The notes beneath the pieces were generated by a model. That model searched no databases, had not been told where the DNA came from, and saw only the letters and a list, made by a program, of their open reading frames with translations. The translations under genes and the position numbers were made by a program. Shown piece by piece: positions 1 to 8,072 of a stretch of DNA of 64,000 nucleotides. The stretch spans positions 1 to 64,000 of the forward strand of contig NZ_JMHT01000042.1 in assembly GCF_001905655.1 (NCBI RefSeq), read 5' to 3'. Within the stretch, counting starts at the first letter, position 1, and every line of letters starts with the position of its first letter. The stretch comes from Mycobacterium sp. ST-F2. Its GTDB lineage: Bacteria; Actinomycetota; Actinomycetes; Mycobacteriales; Mycobacteriaceae.

Positions 1-137
1 AGTGCGTGTAAACAAGACGAAGAACATTGCACATCGTGCCCGCAACCACATCCACACAACGAGTCAAACAGACCACACCCCACCACCAAATCAACCCAAC
101 AGGGTCAAAAGCCGGTGGAGGCGTAAAAATAAATAGA
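1..137 (+). other. 23S-5S internal spacer of an rRNA operon
   Basis: The window opens inside the transcribed spacer that precedes the 5S gene; the end of 23S rRNA lies just outside. The stretch is AT-richer than the neighbouring coding DNA and has no credible gene. A short open frame crosses it and the 5S gene but is not coding. Because the next genes match the block after tyrS in mycobacteria, this is the operon called rrnB in fast growers. Confidence 0.75.
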
Positions 138-253
138 GTTACGGCGGCAACAGCGGCAGGGAAACGCCCGGTCCCATCCCGAACCCGGAAGCTAAGCCTG
201 CCAGCGCCGATGATACTGCCCTGCACGGGCGGAAAAGTAGGACACCGCCGAAC
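138..253 (+). rRNA. rrf: 5S ribosomal RNA
   Basis: The sequence begins GTTACGGCGG, carries the conserved internal CCGAACCCGGAAG block near 179-191 and ends CACCGCCGAACA, whose terminal part pairs with the 5' end. Length of about 116 nt is normal for mycobacterial 5S rRNA, and the sequence is close to that of M. smegmatis as I remember it. It is the last gene of the operon and is followed within 12 nt by a strong terminator hairpin. Confidence 0.95.
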
Positions 254-263
254 ACAAATTAGG

Positions 264-300
264 AATCACCCCCCACATTTATGTGGGGGGTGATTCTATT
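264..300 (+). terminator. Intrinsic terminator of the rRNA operon
   Basis: Positions 264-278 and 281-295 are perfect 15-base reverse complements (AATCACCCCCCACAT and its complement) around a TT centre, followed by CTATTT. This closes transcription of the rRNA operon about 10 nt after 5S. Confidence 0.9.
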
Positions 301-432
301 TGAGGAATTTCCACTTCTCGGCCCTCGAATTTCGCCCTGGGCGGCCCCGATTGGTTCGGTGTGGCCCTCAGATGGCGAGCTTCGCGACTGGGGGCCGTAT
401 TCTGACCTGAGATTTCGTAGCGAAAGGTTCTA

Positions 433-1266
433 GTGGTCGACAACAGGCAGGGCGGCGATCGTCGCCCCTCGCGCAGAGACGACGGCGACGCACGGCGGGG
501 ACAGCGGCCTCAGCGCGACCGCACGCAGGCACCCCGGCGGCCCGGTTCCGATCGGAACGGCCGGCCGCCTCAGTTCCGTGATGCTGACCCGAATTCGGAT
601 CGGCCCGCTGGTCCCCGGCTGCCCGACGATGTCGAAGCAAAGCAGCTCTCGCCCGAGGTCCGTCGTGAACTGACGACGCTGGACAAGGCCACAGCGGACT
701 ACGTGGCCAAGCATCTGGTCATGGCCGGCGATCTGCTGGAAGAAGACCCCGAAGCCGCTCTCGAGCATGCGCGTGCGGCCCGGAACCGGGCGTCGCGCAT
801 CGCGGCGATCCGAGAAGCCGTCGGCATCGCGGCCTACCACTGCGGTGACTGGGCGCAGGCCCTGTCCGAGCTGCGGGCGGCACGACGGATGGGAAGCAAG
901 TCACCGCTACTGGCCCTGATTGCCGACTGCGAACGCGGCGTCGGCCGTCCGGAGCGCGCCATCGAGTTGGGCCGCAGCCCCGAAGCCGAACAGCTCACCG
1001 GTGACGACGCCGACGAACTGAAGATCGTCCTCGCCGGGGCGCGGTGCGATCTCGGTCAGCCGCAACAGGCACTGGCGCTGCTGTCGACCCCGCCGCTGGA
1101 TTCCACCCGGACCGGCCAGACGGCCGCGCGGCTGTTCTACGTGTACGCCGAGACGCTGCTCGCCCTCGATCGCACCAACGACGCACTTCAGTGGTTCCTG
1201 CATGCGGCCGCGGCTGACCTGGAAGGCGTCACGGACGCCGAGGACCGCGCCGCTGAATTGGGCTGA
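433..1266 (+). CDS. TPR-like helical repeat protein (Rv1691 type)
   Basis: A 277-residue protein starting at GTG with a weak AAAGG upstream. Residues 1-60 are rich in Arg, Asp and Pro and look disordered. From about residue 65 the chain is made of Ala/Leu-rich helical pairs with tetratricopeptide-like character (LLEEDPEAALEHARAARNRA and following). By position directly before the HAD phosphatase it matches Rv1691 of M. tuberculosis. TPR folds act as protein-binding scaffolds, but the partner is unknown. The stop codon is one base before the GTG of the next gene, so the two are probably co-transcribed. Confidence 0.85.
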   Translation: MVDNRQGGDRRPSRRDDGDARRGQRPQRDRTQAPRRPGSDRNGRPPQFRDADPNSDRPAGPRLPDDVEAKQLSPEVRRELTTLDKATADYVAKHLVMAGDLLEEDPEAALEHARAARNRASRIAAIREAVGIAAYHCGDWAQALSELRAARRMGSKSPLLALIADCERGVGRPERAIELGRSPEAEQLTGDDADELKIVLAGARCDLGQPQQALALLSTPPLDSTRTGQTAARLFYVYAETLLALDRTNDALQWFLHAAAADLEGVTDAEDRAAELG

Positions 1267-1267
1267 C

Positions 1268-2287
1268 GTGTCCACGCTGGCTCAACTGCACGACTGCTTG
1301 CTCCTGGACCTCGACGGCACGGTCTTCCGTGGGCATGAGGCCACAGAAGGCGCTGTTGGCGCACTCGCCGCGGTCTCGGCACGCAAGCTCTACGTGACCA
1401 ACAATGCGTCGCGCACCCCGGCAGAGGTCGCTGACCACCTCGATGCGCTCGGCTTCTCCGCACACGCCGACGATGTGGTGACCAGCGCTCAGAGTGCGGC
1501 ACATCTGTTGACATTGCAGCTCCCACAAGGAGCGAAGGTGCTCGTGATCGGAACGGACGCGTTGGCCGGCGAGGTCGCCAATGTCGGCCTGCACCCGGTG
1601 CGGCAGTTCTCCGACGATCCGGTTGCGGTGGTGCAGGGACATTCACCGCAGACGGGCTGGGCCGACCTGGCCGAGGCGGCGCTCACCATCCGGGCCGGCG
1701 GGCTCTGGGTCGCGGCGAACGTCGACAAGACGCTGCCGTCGGAACGTGGCCTGCTGCCGGGTAACGGCTCGATGGTGGCTGCGCTGCGGACCGCCACCGA
1801 ACAGGTGCCGCAGGTCGCCGGCAAGCCGCAGCCGACTCTGATGAACGACGCGCTGGCACGTGGCCAGTTCGAGACCCCGCTGGTGATCGGGGACCGGCTC
1901 GACACGGATATTGCCGGAGCCAACGCGGCCGGTCTGCCGAGTTTGATGGTGCTGACGGGCGTGAACTCCGCAGCGGACATGGTGCACGCCATCCCCGCGG
2001 AACGCCCTGACTACCTGGCTGCCGATCTGCGGTCGTTGGATGCCCCCGCGGAGACGTTGCGCATCGCGCCACACCGCGCCTGGAAGGTGGAGGCCTCGGG
2101 CGACGAGGTCATCGTGCACGCCACCGGCGAACCCGTCGACGACGCGCTGTCGGTCGTCCGCGCCACGGCCTGCGCCGTGTGGGCCGCCGCCACCGATGGG
2201 CGGGTACGCATCGTGGCCGGGGACGACACGGCACGCTCGGCATTGGATCGGTGGTCGCTGCGCGGCGGCACCGATCCGCTAGCGTGA
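1268..2287 (+). CDS. HAD-family glycerol-3-phosphate phosphatase (Rv1692 type)
   Basis: A 340-residue haloacid dehalogenase phosphatase. HAD motif I DLDGT is at residues 14-18 with Asp14 as expected nucleophile; VTNNAS is the motif II region, and GDRLDTDI near residue 207 is the acidic motif IV. The M. tuberculosis orthologue Rv1692 dephosphorylates glycerol 3-phosphate during phospholipid recycling, and sequence and position agree. The open frame extends upstream to 1202, but GTG 1268 is preferred because it starts just after the previous stop and gives a start matching the family. Confidence 0.9.
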   Translation: MSTLAQLHDCLLLDLDGTVFRGHEATEGAVGALAAVSARKLYVTNNASRTPAEVADHLDALGFSAHADDVVTSAQSAAHLLTLQLPQGAKVLVIGTDALAGEVANVGLHPVRQFSDDPVAVVQGHSPQTGWADLAEAALTIRAGGLWVAANVDKTLPSERGLLPGNGSMVAALRTATEQVPQVAGKPQPTLMNDALARGQFETPLVIGDRLDTDIAGANAAGLPSLMVLTGVNSAADMVHAIPAERPDYLAADLRSLDAPAETLRIAPHRAWKVEASGDEVIVHATGEPVDDALSVVRATACAVWAAATDGRVRIVAGDDTARSALDRWSLRGGTDPLA

Positions 2288-2295
2288 ACATCGCT

Positions 2296-2466
2296 ATGAG
2301 TACCGATCCTGACCAGATCCGCGCAGATATCGCGGTCCTGCTGTCCCACCTCCCGGATTTGTCCGGCGAGGGTGACGAGACCCTGGACCTCGAGGCCGTC
2401 GCGGCGGGTTTGGACCACGCCCACAATCTGCTGGTCCGGGCGCTGGAATCGGTCGAGAAGGGCTGA
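2296..2466 (+). CDS. Small conserved protein (Rv1693 type)
   Basis: A 56-residue acidic helical protein starting MSTDPDQIRADIAVLLSHLP, close in size to Rv1693 (about 58 residues) at the same position between the phosphatase and tlyA. No function is known. A GTG at 2284 overlapping the previous stop codon (GTGA) would give 60 residues and is an equally possible start. It ends 6 nt before tlyA and is part of the same transcription unit. Confidence 0.75.
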   Translation: MSTDPDQIRADIAVLLSHLPDLSGEGDETLDLEAVAAGLDHAHNLLVRALESVEKG

Positions 2467-2472
2467 TCGCAC

Positions 2473-3282
2473 GTGACGCGACGCGCACGTGTTGATGCTG
2501 AACTGGTCCGCCGGGGCCTGGCCCGTTCTCGTCAACAGGCTGCCGAACTGATCGAAGCCGGCCGCGTGACCATCGACGGCATGCGGGCGTCGAAGGCATC
2601 GACAGCGGTCACCCCCGCCGCCAACCTCCTGGTCGCCGAATCGACCGAACGCAGTTGGGTGTCCCGCGGCGCGCACAAGCTGATCGGAGCACTCGACGCG
2701 TTCCATGTCTCGCCGGAGGGTCGTCGCTGCCTCGATGCCGGCGCCTCCACCGGCGGTTTCACCGAGGTGCTGCTGGACCGGGGTGCGCGCGAAATCGTTG
2801 CCGCCGACGTCGGCTACGGGCAGCTGGCCTGGTCGTTGCGGTCCGATGACCGCGTCATCGTCATGGAGCGCACCAACGTCCGGGAGCTGACGGCCGAGGC
2901 CATCGGCGGGCCGGTTGACCTGGTTGTGGCCGATTTGTCCTTCATTTCGCTGGCGACGGTCCTACCGGCACTGACCGCATGTGCGTCGGACGTAGCCGAT
3001 ATCGTTCCCATGGTGAAGCCGCAGTTCGAGGTGGGCAAGGATCGGGTCGGGGCCGGTGGTGTGGTCTCCGATCCGGAATTGCGTGCCGACGCGGTGTTGA
3101 CCGTCGCACGGCGGGCCGCCGAACTCGGCTGGCATGCGGTGGACGTCACTGCCAGCCCATTGCCCGGCCCGTCCGGCAACGTCGAGTACTTCCTGCGACT
3201 GCGGACCACCACTGATCAGCCGCTGAAGGACGACGCCCTCGTCGCAGCCGTCGGCCGCGCGGTTGCCGAGGGGCCGCAGTGA
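2473..3282 (+). CDS. tlyA: TlyA rRNA 2'-O-methyltransferase
   Basis: A 269-residue enzyme that methylates the 2'-OH of C1409 in 16S rRNA and C1920 in 23S rRNA; its loss gives capreomycin and viomycin resistance in mycobacteria. An S4-type RNA-binding domain covers residues 1-60, followed by an FtsJ-like Rossmann methyltransferase with SAM motif DAGASTGG at 88-95. Lys69, Asp154, Lys182 and Glu238 all fall at the numbers of the catalytic tetrad reported for M. tuberculosis TlyA. It starts at GTG and its end overlaps nadK by 4 nt. Confidence 0.95.
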   Translation: MTRRARVDAELVRRGLARSRQQAAELIEAGRVTIDGMRASKASTAVTPAANLLVAESTERSWVSRGAHKLIGALDAFHVSPEGRRCLDAGASTGGFTEVLLDRGAREIVAADVGYGQLAWSLRSDDRVIVMERTNVRELTAEAIGGPVDLVVADLSFISLATVLPALTACASDVADIVPMVKPQFEVGKDRVGAGGVVSDPELRADAVLTVARRAAELGWHAVDVTASPLPGPSGNVEYFLRLRTTTDQPLKDDALVAAVGRAVAEGPQ

Positions 3283-4202
3283 CGCGCGAACGAACCGTCC
3301 TGCTGGTGATCCACACCGGCCGCGACGAAGCCACCGAAACCGCGACCCGGGTCGAAAAAGTGCTGGGCGACAACGGAATCGGTTTGCGAGTGCTCGCCGC
3401 CGAGGCCGTCGACCGCGGTGCGCTGCACCTGGCACCGGACCACATGCGGGAAATGGGTGTCGACATCACCGTCGTCGATCCGGACAGCCACGCGGCCGAG
3501 GGCTGTGAGCTGGTCCTGGTGCTCGGCGGGGACGGCACCTTTCTGCGGGCCGCCGAATTGGCCCGCAATGCCGAGATCCCGGTGGTCGGAGTGAACCTCG
3601 GACACATCGGGTTCCTGGCGGAAGCCGAGGCCGAGGCCATCGATCACGTGCTCGAGCGCATCATCAACAAGGACTACCGGGTCGAAGAGCGGATGACGCT
3701 CGACATCGGGGTGCGCGTCGACGGCGAGATCGTGCAGCGCGGCTGGGCGCTCAACGAAGCCAGCCTGGAGAAGACCAGCCGGTTCGGTGTGCTGAACGTG
3801 GTCCTCGAGGTCGACGGCCGCCCGGTGTCGGCGTTCGGCTGCGACGGGGTGCTGGTTTCCGCCCCCACGGGCTCGACGGCGTATGCCTTCTCGGCGGGCG
3901 GCCCGATTCTGTGGCCGGACCTGGAAGCAATCCTGGTGGTACCCAACAACGCTCACGCCCTGTTCGCGCGTCCGATGGTGACCAGCCCCGACGCATCGAT
4001 CGCGATCGAGGTCGAAGCGGGCAACAATGACGCCATGGTGTTCTGCGACGGCCGTCGCCAGATGGTGGTCCCGGCGGGCGGCCGGCTGGAGGTCACCCGG
4101 TGTGACACCTCGCTGAAATGGGTTCGTCTCGACAGCGCCCCGTTCTCTGATCGTTTGGTGCGCAAATTCCGGTTGCCGGTGAAAGGGTGGCGCGGCCAGT
4201 AA
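3279..4202 (+). CDS. nadK: NAD kinase
   Basis: A 307-residue ATP/polyphosphate NAD kinase, making NADP from NAD (PpnK, Rv1695). The GGDGT nucleotide motif is at residues 83-87, with the essential Asp at 85, and NEASLEK follows in the NAD-binding domain. The GTG start overlaps the tlyA stop by 4 nt, and its TAA stop shares one base with the recN ATG (TAATG), so tlyA, nadK and recN look translationally coupled. Confidence 0.96.
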   Translation: MTRERTVLLVIHTGRDEATETATRVEKVLGDNGIGLRVLAAEAVDRGALHLAPDHMREMGVDITVVDPDSHAAEGCELVLVLGGDGTFLRAAELARNAEIPVVGVNLGHIGFLAEAEAEAIDHVLERIINKDYRVEERMTLDIGVRVDGEIVQRGWALNEASLEKTSRFGVLNVVLEVDGRPVSAFGCDGVLVSAPTGSTAYAFSAGGPILWPDLEAILVVPNNAHALFARPMVTSPDASIAIEVEAGNNDAMVFCDGRRQMVVPAGGRLEVTRCDTSLKWVRLDSAPFSDRLVRKFRLPVKGWRGQ

Positions 4203-5959
4203 TGCTGACCGAGATTCGCATCGAGGCGCTGGGCGCCATCAGTGCGGCCACTGCCGAATTCGGCCGTGGTCTGACTGTGCTGACCGGGGAGACCGGTACC
4301 GGTAAGACCATGGTGGTCACCAGCCTGCATCTGCTGGGTGGCGCGCGCGCCGACCCCAGCCGGGTGCGGTCGGGATCGGCCCGCGCCGTCGTCGAAGGCC
4401 GCTTCACCACAACCGAACTCGGCGACGGGGTGTCCGAGCGGGTCGACGAAATTCTGGAGGCCTCCGGCGCGGACCGCGACGATGACGGCAGCGTCATCGC
4501 TGCGCGGTCGGTGAGCAAGGACGGGCCGTCGCGCGCGTACCTGGGTGGCCGCAGTGTGCCGGCGAAGTCGCTGGCGACGTTCACCACTGAGCTGCTGGCC
4601 CTGCACGGACAGAACGACCAGCTGCGTCTCATGCGCCCGGACGAGCAGCGCGGCGCGCTGGACCGCTACGTCGACGTGACGGGGCTGCTGGCCAAGTACC
4701 GCAAGCTGCGGGACGAATGGCTCACCGCCCGAAGGGATTTGATCGACCGACGCAACCGTGCGCGGGACCTCGCCATGGAGGCCGACAGGCTGCAGTTCGG
4801 TCTGGGGGAGATCGACGCGGTCGCGCCGGAGGCCGGCGAGGACGACGCATTGGTGGCCGATATCCGTCGGCTGTCCGAATTGGACGCGCTGCGCGACGCG
4901 GCGCAGACCGCACGCGCCGCGCTGTCCGGGGAACTCGGCGACGGTCCGTCGGATGACGCGGCGTCGGCGCTCGATGCCGCGGCGCAGGCCAAGTCGGTGT
5001 TGTCGGCGACCGACGACGCCGTGCTGCGTGCGCTCGGCGACCGGTTGAGCGAGGCGCTGGCGGTGCTCGGCGACGTGTCCGGCGAACTCGGGGATTACCT
5101 GTCCGAGTTGCCCAGTGATGCAAGCACTTTGGAATCCAAGCTGGCGCGCCAGGCGGAGCTGCGCAACCTCACCCGCAAGTACGCCGCCGATATCGACGGG
5201 GTACTGCAGTGGGCCGCCGACGCCCGGCAGCGGCTGTCCCAGCTCGACGTCTCCGAAGAGGCCCTGGCCGAACTGCAGAAGCAGGTCGACGAACGGCACG
5301 ACAAGGTCGTGCTCGCTGCCGCCGAGGTCACCAAGGCCCGCACCAAGGCATCGAAGTCGCTGGCGAAGGCCGTCACCGCCGAGCTCGCCGGCCTGGCGAT
5401 GGGTGGCGCCGGATTCAGCATCACGGTGTCGCCGTTGGAGGCACGCGCCGACGACAGCGCACCGCTGACGCTGCCCGATGGCACCGCCGTGCACGCCGGC
5501 CACGATGGCGTCGACGCCGTCGAGTTCGGTTTCACGCCGCACAGCGGTTCGGACGTGCTGCCGCTGGCCAAGAGCGCGTCCGGTGGTGAGTTGTCGCGCG
5601 TGATGCTGGCGCTCGAAGTCGTGCTGTCGGCGTCGGCCGAGGGCACCACCATGGTGTTCGACGAGGTCGACGCCGGTGTCGGTGGCCGCGCCGCCGTGCA
5701 GATCGGCAAGCGCCTGGCCCGGCTGGCCCGCACCCACCAGGTCATCGTCGTGACGCACCTGCCGCAGGTCGCGGCGTACGGCGACGTGCACCTGGTGGTG
5801 GAGAGCGGCCCGAAGTCGAGCCGCGTGGTGCGCCTCGAGGACGACGACCGGGTCGCCGAGCTGGCCCGCATGCTGGCCGGACTCGGCGACACCGACAGTG
5901 GTCGCGCGCATGCCCGCGAGCTGCTCGAGGCGGCGCAGCAGGAGCACGCCGCGCCGTAG
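4202..5959 (+). CDS. recN: DNA repair protein RecN
   Basis: A 585-residue SMC-like ATPase for double-strand break repair. Walker A GETGTGKT is at residues 29-36. The centre is a long Ala/Glu/Arg-rich coiled coil. The C-terminal head has the ABC signature SASGGELSR and Walker B MVFDEVDAG. ATG 4202 is chosen over GTG 4187 because it aligns with the M. tuberculosis start and couples to the nadK stop. It meets the next gene tail to tail with only 3 nt between stops. Confidence 0.96.
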   Translation: MLTEIRIEALGAISAATAEFGRGLTVLTGETGTGKTMVVTSLHLLGGARADPSRVRSGSARAVVEGRFTTTELGDGVSERVDEILEASGADRDDDGSVIAARSVSKDGPSRAYLGGRSVPAKSLATFTTELLALHGQNDQLRLMRPDEQRGALDRYVDVTGLLAKYRKLRDEWLTARRDLIDRRNRARDLAMEADRLQFGLGEIDAVAPEAGEDDALVADIRRLSELDALRDAAQTARAALSGELGDGPSDDAASALDAAAQAKSVLSATDDAVLRALGDRLSEALAVLGDVSGELGDYLSELPSDASTLESKLARQAELRNLTRKYAADIDGVLQWAADARQRLSQLDVSEEALAELQKQVDERHDKVVLAAAEVTKARTKASKSLAKAVTAELAGLAMGGAGFSITVSPLEARADDSAPLTLPDGTAVHAGHDGVDAVEFGFTPHSGSDVLPLAKSASGGELSRVMLALEVVLSASAEGTTMVFDEVDAGVGGRAAVQIGKRLARLARTHQVIVVTHLPQVAAYGDVHLVVESGPKSSRVVRLEDDDRVAELARMLAGLGDTDSGRAHARELLEAAQQEHAAP

Positions 5960-5962
5960 ACG

Positions 5963-6841
5963 TCAGGCAGGGTTGGCGGGCGAGAGCTCTGCCTGACCCC
6001 ACCGCAGCGGACTGACGTCGCTCAGCTCGACCACTTCGTCGACCGTGAACTCGACCGAACACTGTGGGCCGTCGTCCCAGATGATCTCCGCGGTGCCCGT
6101 CAGCTGCAGGGCGGTCCCGGTCTGCCAGTCCGGGATCAGCAGTCCACAGCGAGGATTGGCGCTGATGTTGCCCAGCGTCATGAACATCGAGTTGCCGCGG
6201 TAGTCCGGCCACCGCAGCCGGTTCGGCGAAAGCACCTGCAGGAACCCGGGATTGCCGCCGCGGTGCGACGCGTCGGCGTTTCCGTCAGGATCGGCCGATC
6301 CGATGAAGAAGGTGTCGGTGCGGCCGACGATCTGCTGCAGGCGCTCGTCGAGGATATCGGCGTGGCGGACGGCCGGGCGGTGCGTCGTCTCGGCGACACC
6401 GTCGATGTGCCGGCGCGAGATGTACTTCGGGCAGTTCGAGTACACCTGGTCGGGATGGATGCGCAGGCCGTCTCCGGTGGGTCGGGCCTGCCCATTCACC
6501 CGCATGCGGCGGCGGGTCTGCGGTTCGATTGCGATCATGCCGACCTGTTCATCCGGCCGGCGGAGAACCTCGTGGAGCGGGTCACCCGGCACCGGCAGAG
6601 CGCCGACCGCGATGGTTCCGTCTGCGTCGGCGTGCATGAACCCGGCCGGACCGGTGACCAGGCTGGCCCACACCCGGCCCGCGTCGTCGGTCGCGGCGAG
6701 CACGACCATCGGCTGCTCGGCCAGGAAGGCCGCCCCGGCGGCCGGAATCTCCGTACGGATCATCCGGCCGACGCGGACAGCGATCTCCGCCTGGCCCATG
6801 CGCCGCTGCACTTCCAGTTCACCGGCGTGGTAGGCAGTCAC
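5963..6841 (-). CDS. Pyridoxamine 5'-phosphate oxidase-like FMN-binding protein
   Basis: A 292-residue protein with the split-barrel flavin-reductase-like fold of the PNPOx family. Features include VWASLVTGPAGFMHAD in the first half and DADASHRGGNPGFLQVL followed by DYRGNSMFMTLGNI in the second, the arrangement seen in actinobacterial PNPOx-related proteins. The substrate is unknown; the family includes F420- or FMN-dependent reductases. With the two following genes it lies between recN and steA, which are adjacent in M. tuberculosis as I recall, so it belongs to a lineage-specific insertion. Only 8 nt separate it from the VOC gene upstream; the pair is probably an operon. Confidence 0.8.
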   Translation of the reverse strand: MTAYHAGELEVQRRMGQAEIAVRVGRMIRTEIPAAGAAFLAEQPMVVLAATDDAGRVWASLVTGPAGFMHADADGTIAVGALPVPGDPLHEVLRRPDEQVGMIAIEPQTRRRMRVNGQARPTGDGLRIHPDQVYSNCPKYISRRHIDGVAETTHRPAVRHADILDERLQQIVGRTDTFFIGSADPDGNADASHRGGNPGFLQVLSPNRLRWPDYRGNSMFMTLGNISANPRCGLLIPDWQTGTALQLTGTAEIIWDDGPQCSVEFTVDEVVELSDVSPLRWGQAELSPANPA

Positions 6842-6849
6842 GGCGCGAC

Positions 6850-7311
6850 TCAGAAGAATCCGCAGGTGGGGGCGGCGCCGCTCGGTGCCGGCGCGCTCTC
6901 GGCGCCGTTGGGCGCGTAGATCTCGAGCCGGATGCCGTCGGGGTCGGTGAAGAAGATGCCGCCCGAGGCCGCGCCCTCTCCGTGTGCGACCACGCCGTCG
7001 TGCGCGAACGTCACGCCCAGCTCTTTGAGCGCGGCCTCCACGGTCTGGACCTGCTCGATGGTGTCGACCTGGAAGGACAGGTGGTGCAGGCCCGGGCTCC
7101 GGGTGGAGAACGCGCCGTCACTCTGCTGCCACAAGGTCAGCCGCAGGGTGCCTTCGGAACCCAGGAAGGCGAAGCGGTGGTCGCCGTCGTCGCTGATACC
7201 CAGTTGTTCGAAACCCAAAGCGCGCCGGTAGAAGTCGACGGATCGCGATAGGTCTGTGACGTTGAGCCCGACGTGGCCGGGGGCGAGCTTGGGTGTGATG
7301 GCGGTGGTCAT
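6850..7311 (-). CDS. VOC (glyoxalase/bleomycin resistance) family protein
   Basis: A 153-residue metal-dependent vicinal-oxygen-chelate protein. GHVGLNVTDLSRSVDFYRRA at the N-terminus and a later LHHLSFQVD plus FFTDPDGIRLEIYAP are the two beta-alpha-beta modules, with His and Glu metal ligands. A GGAGGA ribosome binding site precedes the ATG. It is transcribed away from the CGNR/ABATE regulator, with an inverted repeat between them, so it is probably controlled by it. The substrate cannot be read from sequence; small electrophiles or a drug are typical. Confidence 0.85.
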   Translation of the reverse strand: MTTAITPKLAPGHVGLNVTDLSRSVDFYRRALGFEQLGISDDGDHRFAFLGSEGTLRLTLWQQSDGAFSTRSPGLHHLSFQVDTIEQVQTVEAALKELGVTFAHDGVVAHGEGAASGGIFFTDPDGIRLEIYAPNGAESAPAPSGAAPTCGFF

Positions 7312-7376
7312 CGATTCCTCCGTTGTAACTGGGTATCTGACATTTGAAGGTTAGAATCGGAGTCGCAACGTGTCAA

Positions 7377-7405
7377 CCACTAAAATGAAAATAGACGGTT
7401 AGTGG
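7377..7405. promoter_or_regulatory. Inverted repeat in divergent promoter region
   Basis: CCACTAA (7377-7383) and its exact complement TTAGTGG (7399-7405) are separated by 15 nt in the gap between the VOC gene and the CGNR/ABATE regulator. This is a plausible operator for the regulator. Spacing of 22 bp between arm starts places both arms on one DNA face. Confidence 0.4.
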
Positions 7406-7423
7406 ACTATCGGGAGGCTGTCG

Positions 7424-7972
7424 ATGCAGGAGAGGCGGTTAATCTCAGCTATGCGTGATCCGCGCCCGCACGTCGGCGAACCTCTGGCGCTGGACCTGCT
7501 GAACACCCGGTGGATGTCAGCGGAGGGGCCGCAGGATCTCCTGATCGACGTGGCAGGACTCCGATGCTGGCTGGTGGCCAACGATCTCGATGACCGTTGC
7601 GCAGCCGATGAGAAGACCCGCGCGGCGCTGGTGCGGGCGCGGGAGGCGATCCTGCAGGTGGTCACCGGTGGCTCGGCCGACGACGTGAACGCAGTCCTGG
7701 ACCGCGGGCGTATCCGGCGTTCGCTCACCGACGCGGGGCCGCAGGATGATGTGGATGTGTCGCGATCCGAATGGTTGCCCGGCTGGCTCGCCGCCGACAA
7801 CCTCCTGCAACTGCTGGCCGAATCGGCCGGTCGCATCAAGCAGTGCGCGCATCCGCACTGCGTTCTGTGGTTCTACGACACGTCGAAGAACGGCACGCGG
7901 CGCTGGCACTCGATGACCACGTGCGGCAACCGCGCCAAGGCTGCTCGGCACTATGCGGCGAAGCGAGACTGA
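7424..7972 (+). CDS. ABATE/CGNR zinc-finger transcriptional regulator
   Basis: A 182-residue protein with an N-terminal ABATE-type stress domain (GEPLALDLLNTRW) and a C-terminal CGNR zinc finger: CAHPHC, then HSMTTCGNRAKAARHYAA. The Cys pairs bind zinc and the Arg-rich helix contacts DNA. A GGGAGG site 6 nt upstream supports ATG 7424. It is divergent from the VOC/PNPOx-like pair and is the likely local regulator. Confidence 0.85.
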   Translation: MQERRLISAMRDPRPHVGEPLALDLLNTRWMSAEGPQDLLIDVAGLRCWLVANDLDDRCAADEKTRAALVRAREAILQVVTGGSADDVNAVLDRGRIRRSLTDAGPQDDVDVSRSEWLPGWLAADNLLQLLAESAGRIKQCAHPHCVLWFYDTSKNGTRRWHSMTTCGNRAKAARHYAAKRD

Positions 7973-8072
7973 GACCATTCGGCTGTTACGGATGTGACAA
8001 AAGAAAACTTCTGAGGCTGTTGTTACGGCGCGCCTCCACCTCTACTTGAGGGTTCATCGACAGAATCGACGC

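Noticed and set aside
27..293. Open frame across the 5S rRNA gene
   Set aside because: It overlaps the rRNA and its terminator entirely.
3953..5947. 664-codon open frame on the minus strand opposite recN
   Set aside because: It is the mirror of a conserved gene in GC-rich DNA, with Arg/His/Gly-rich low-complexity translation and no family resemblance.
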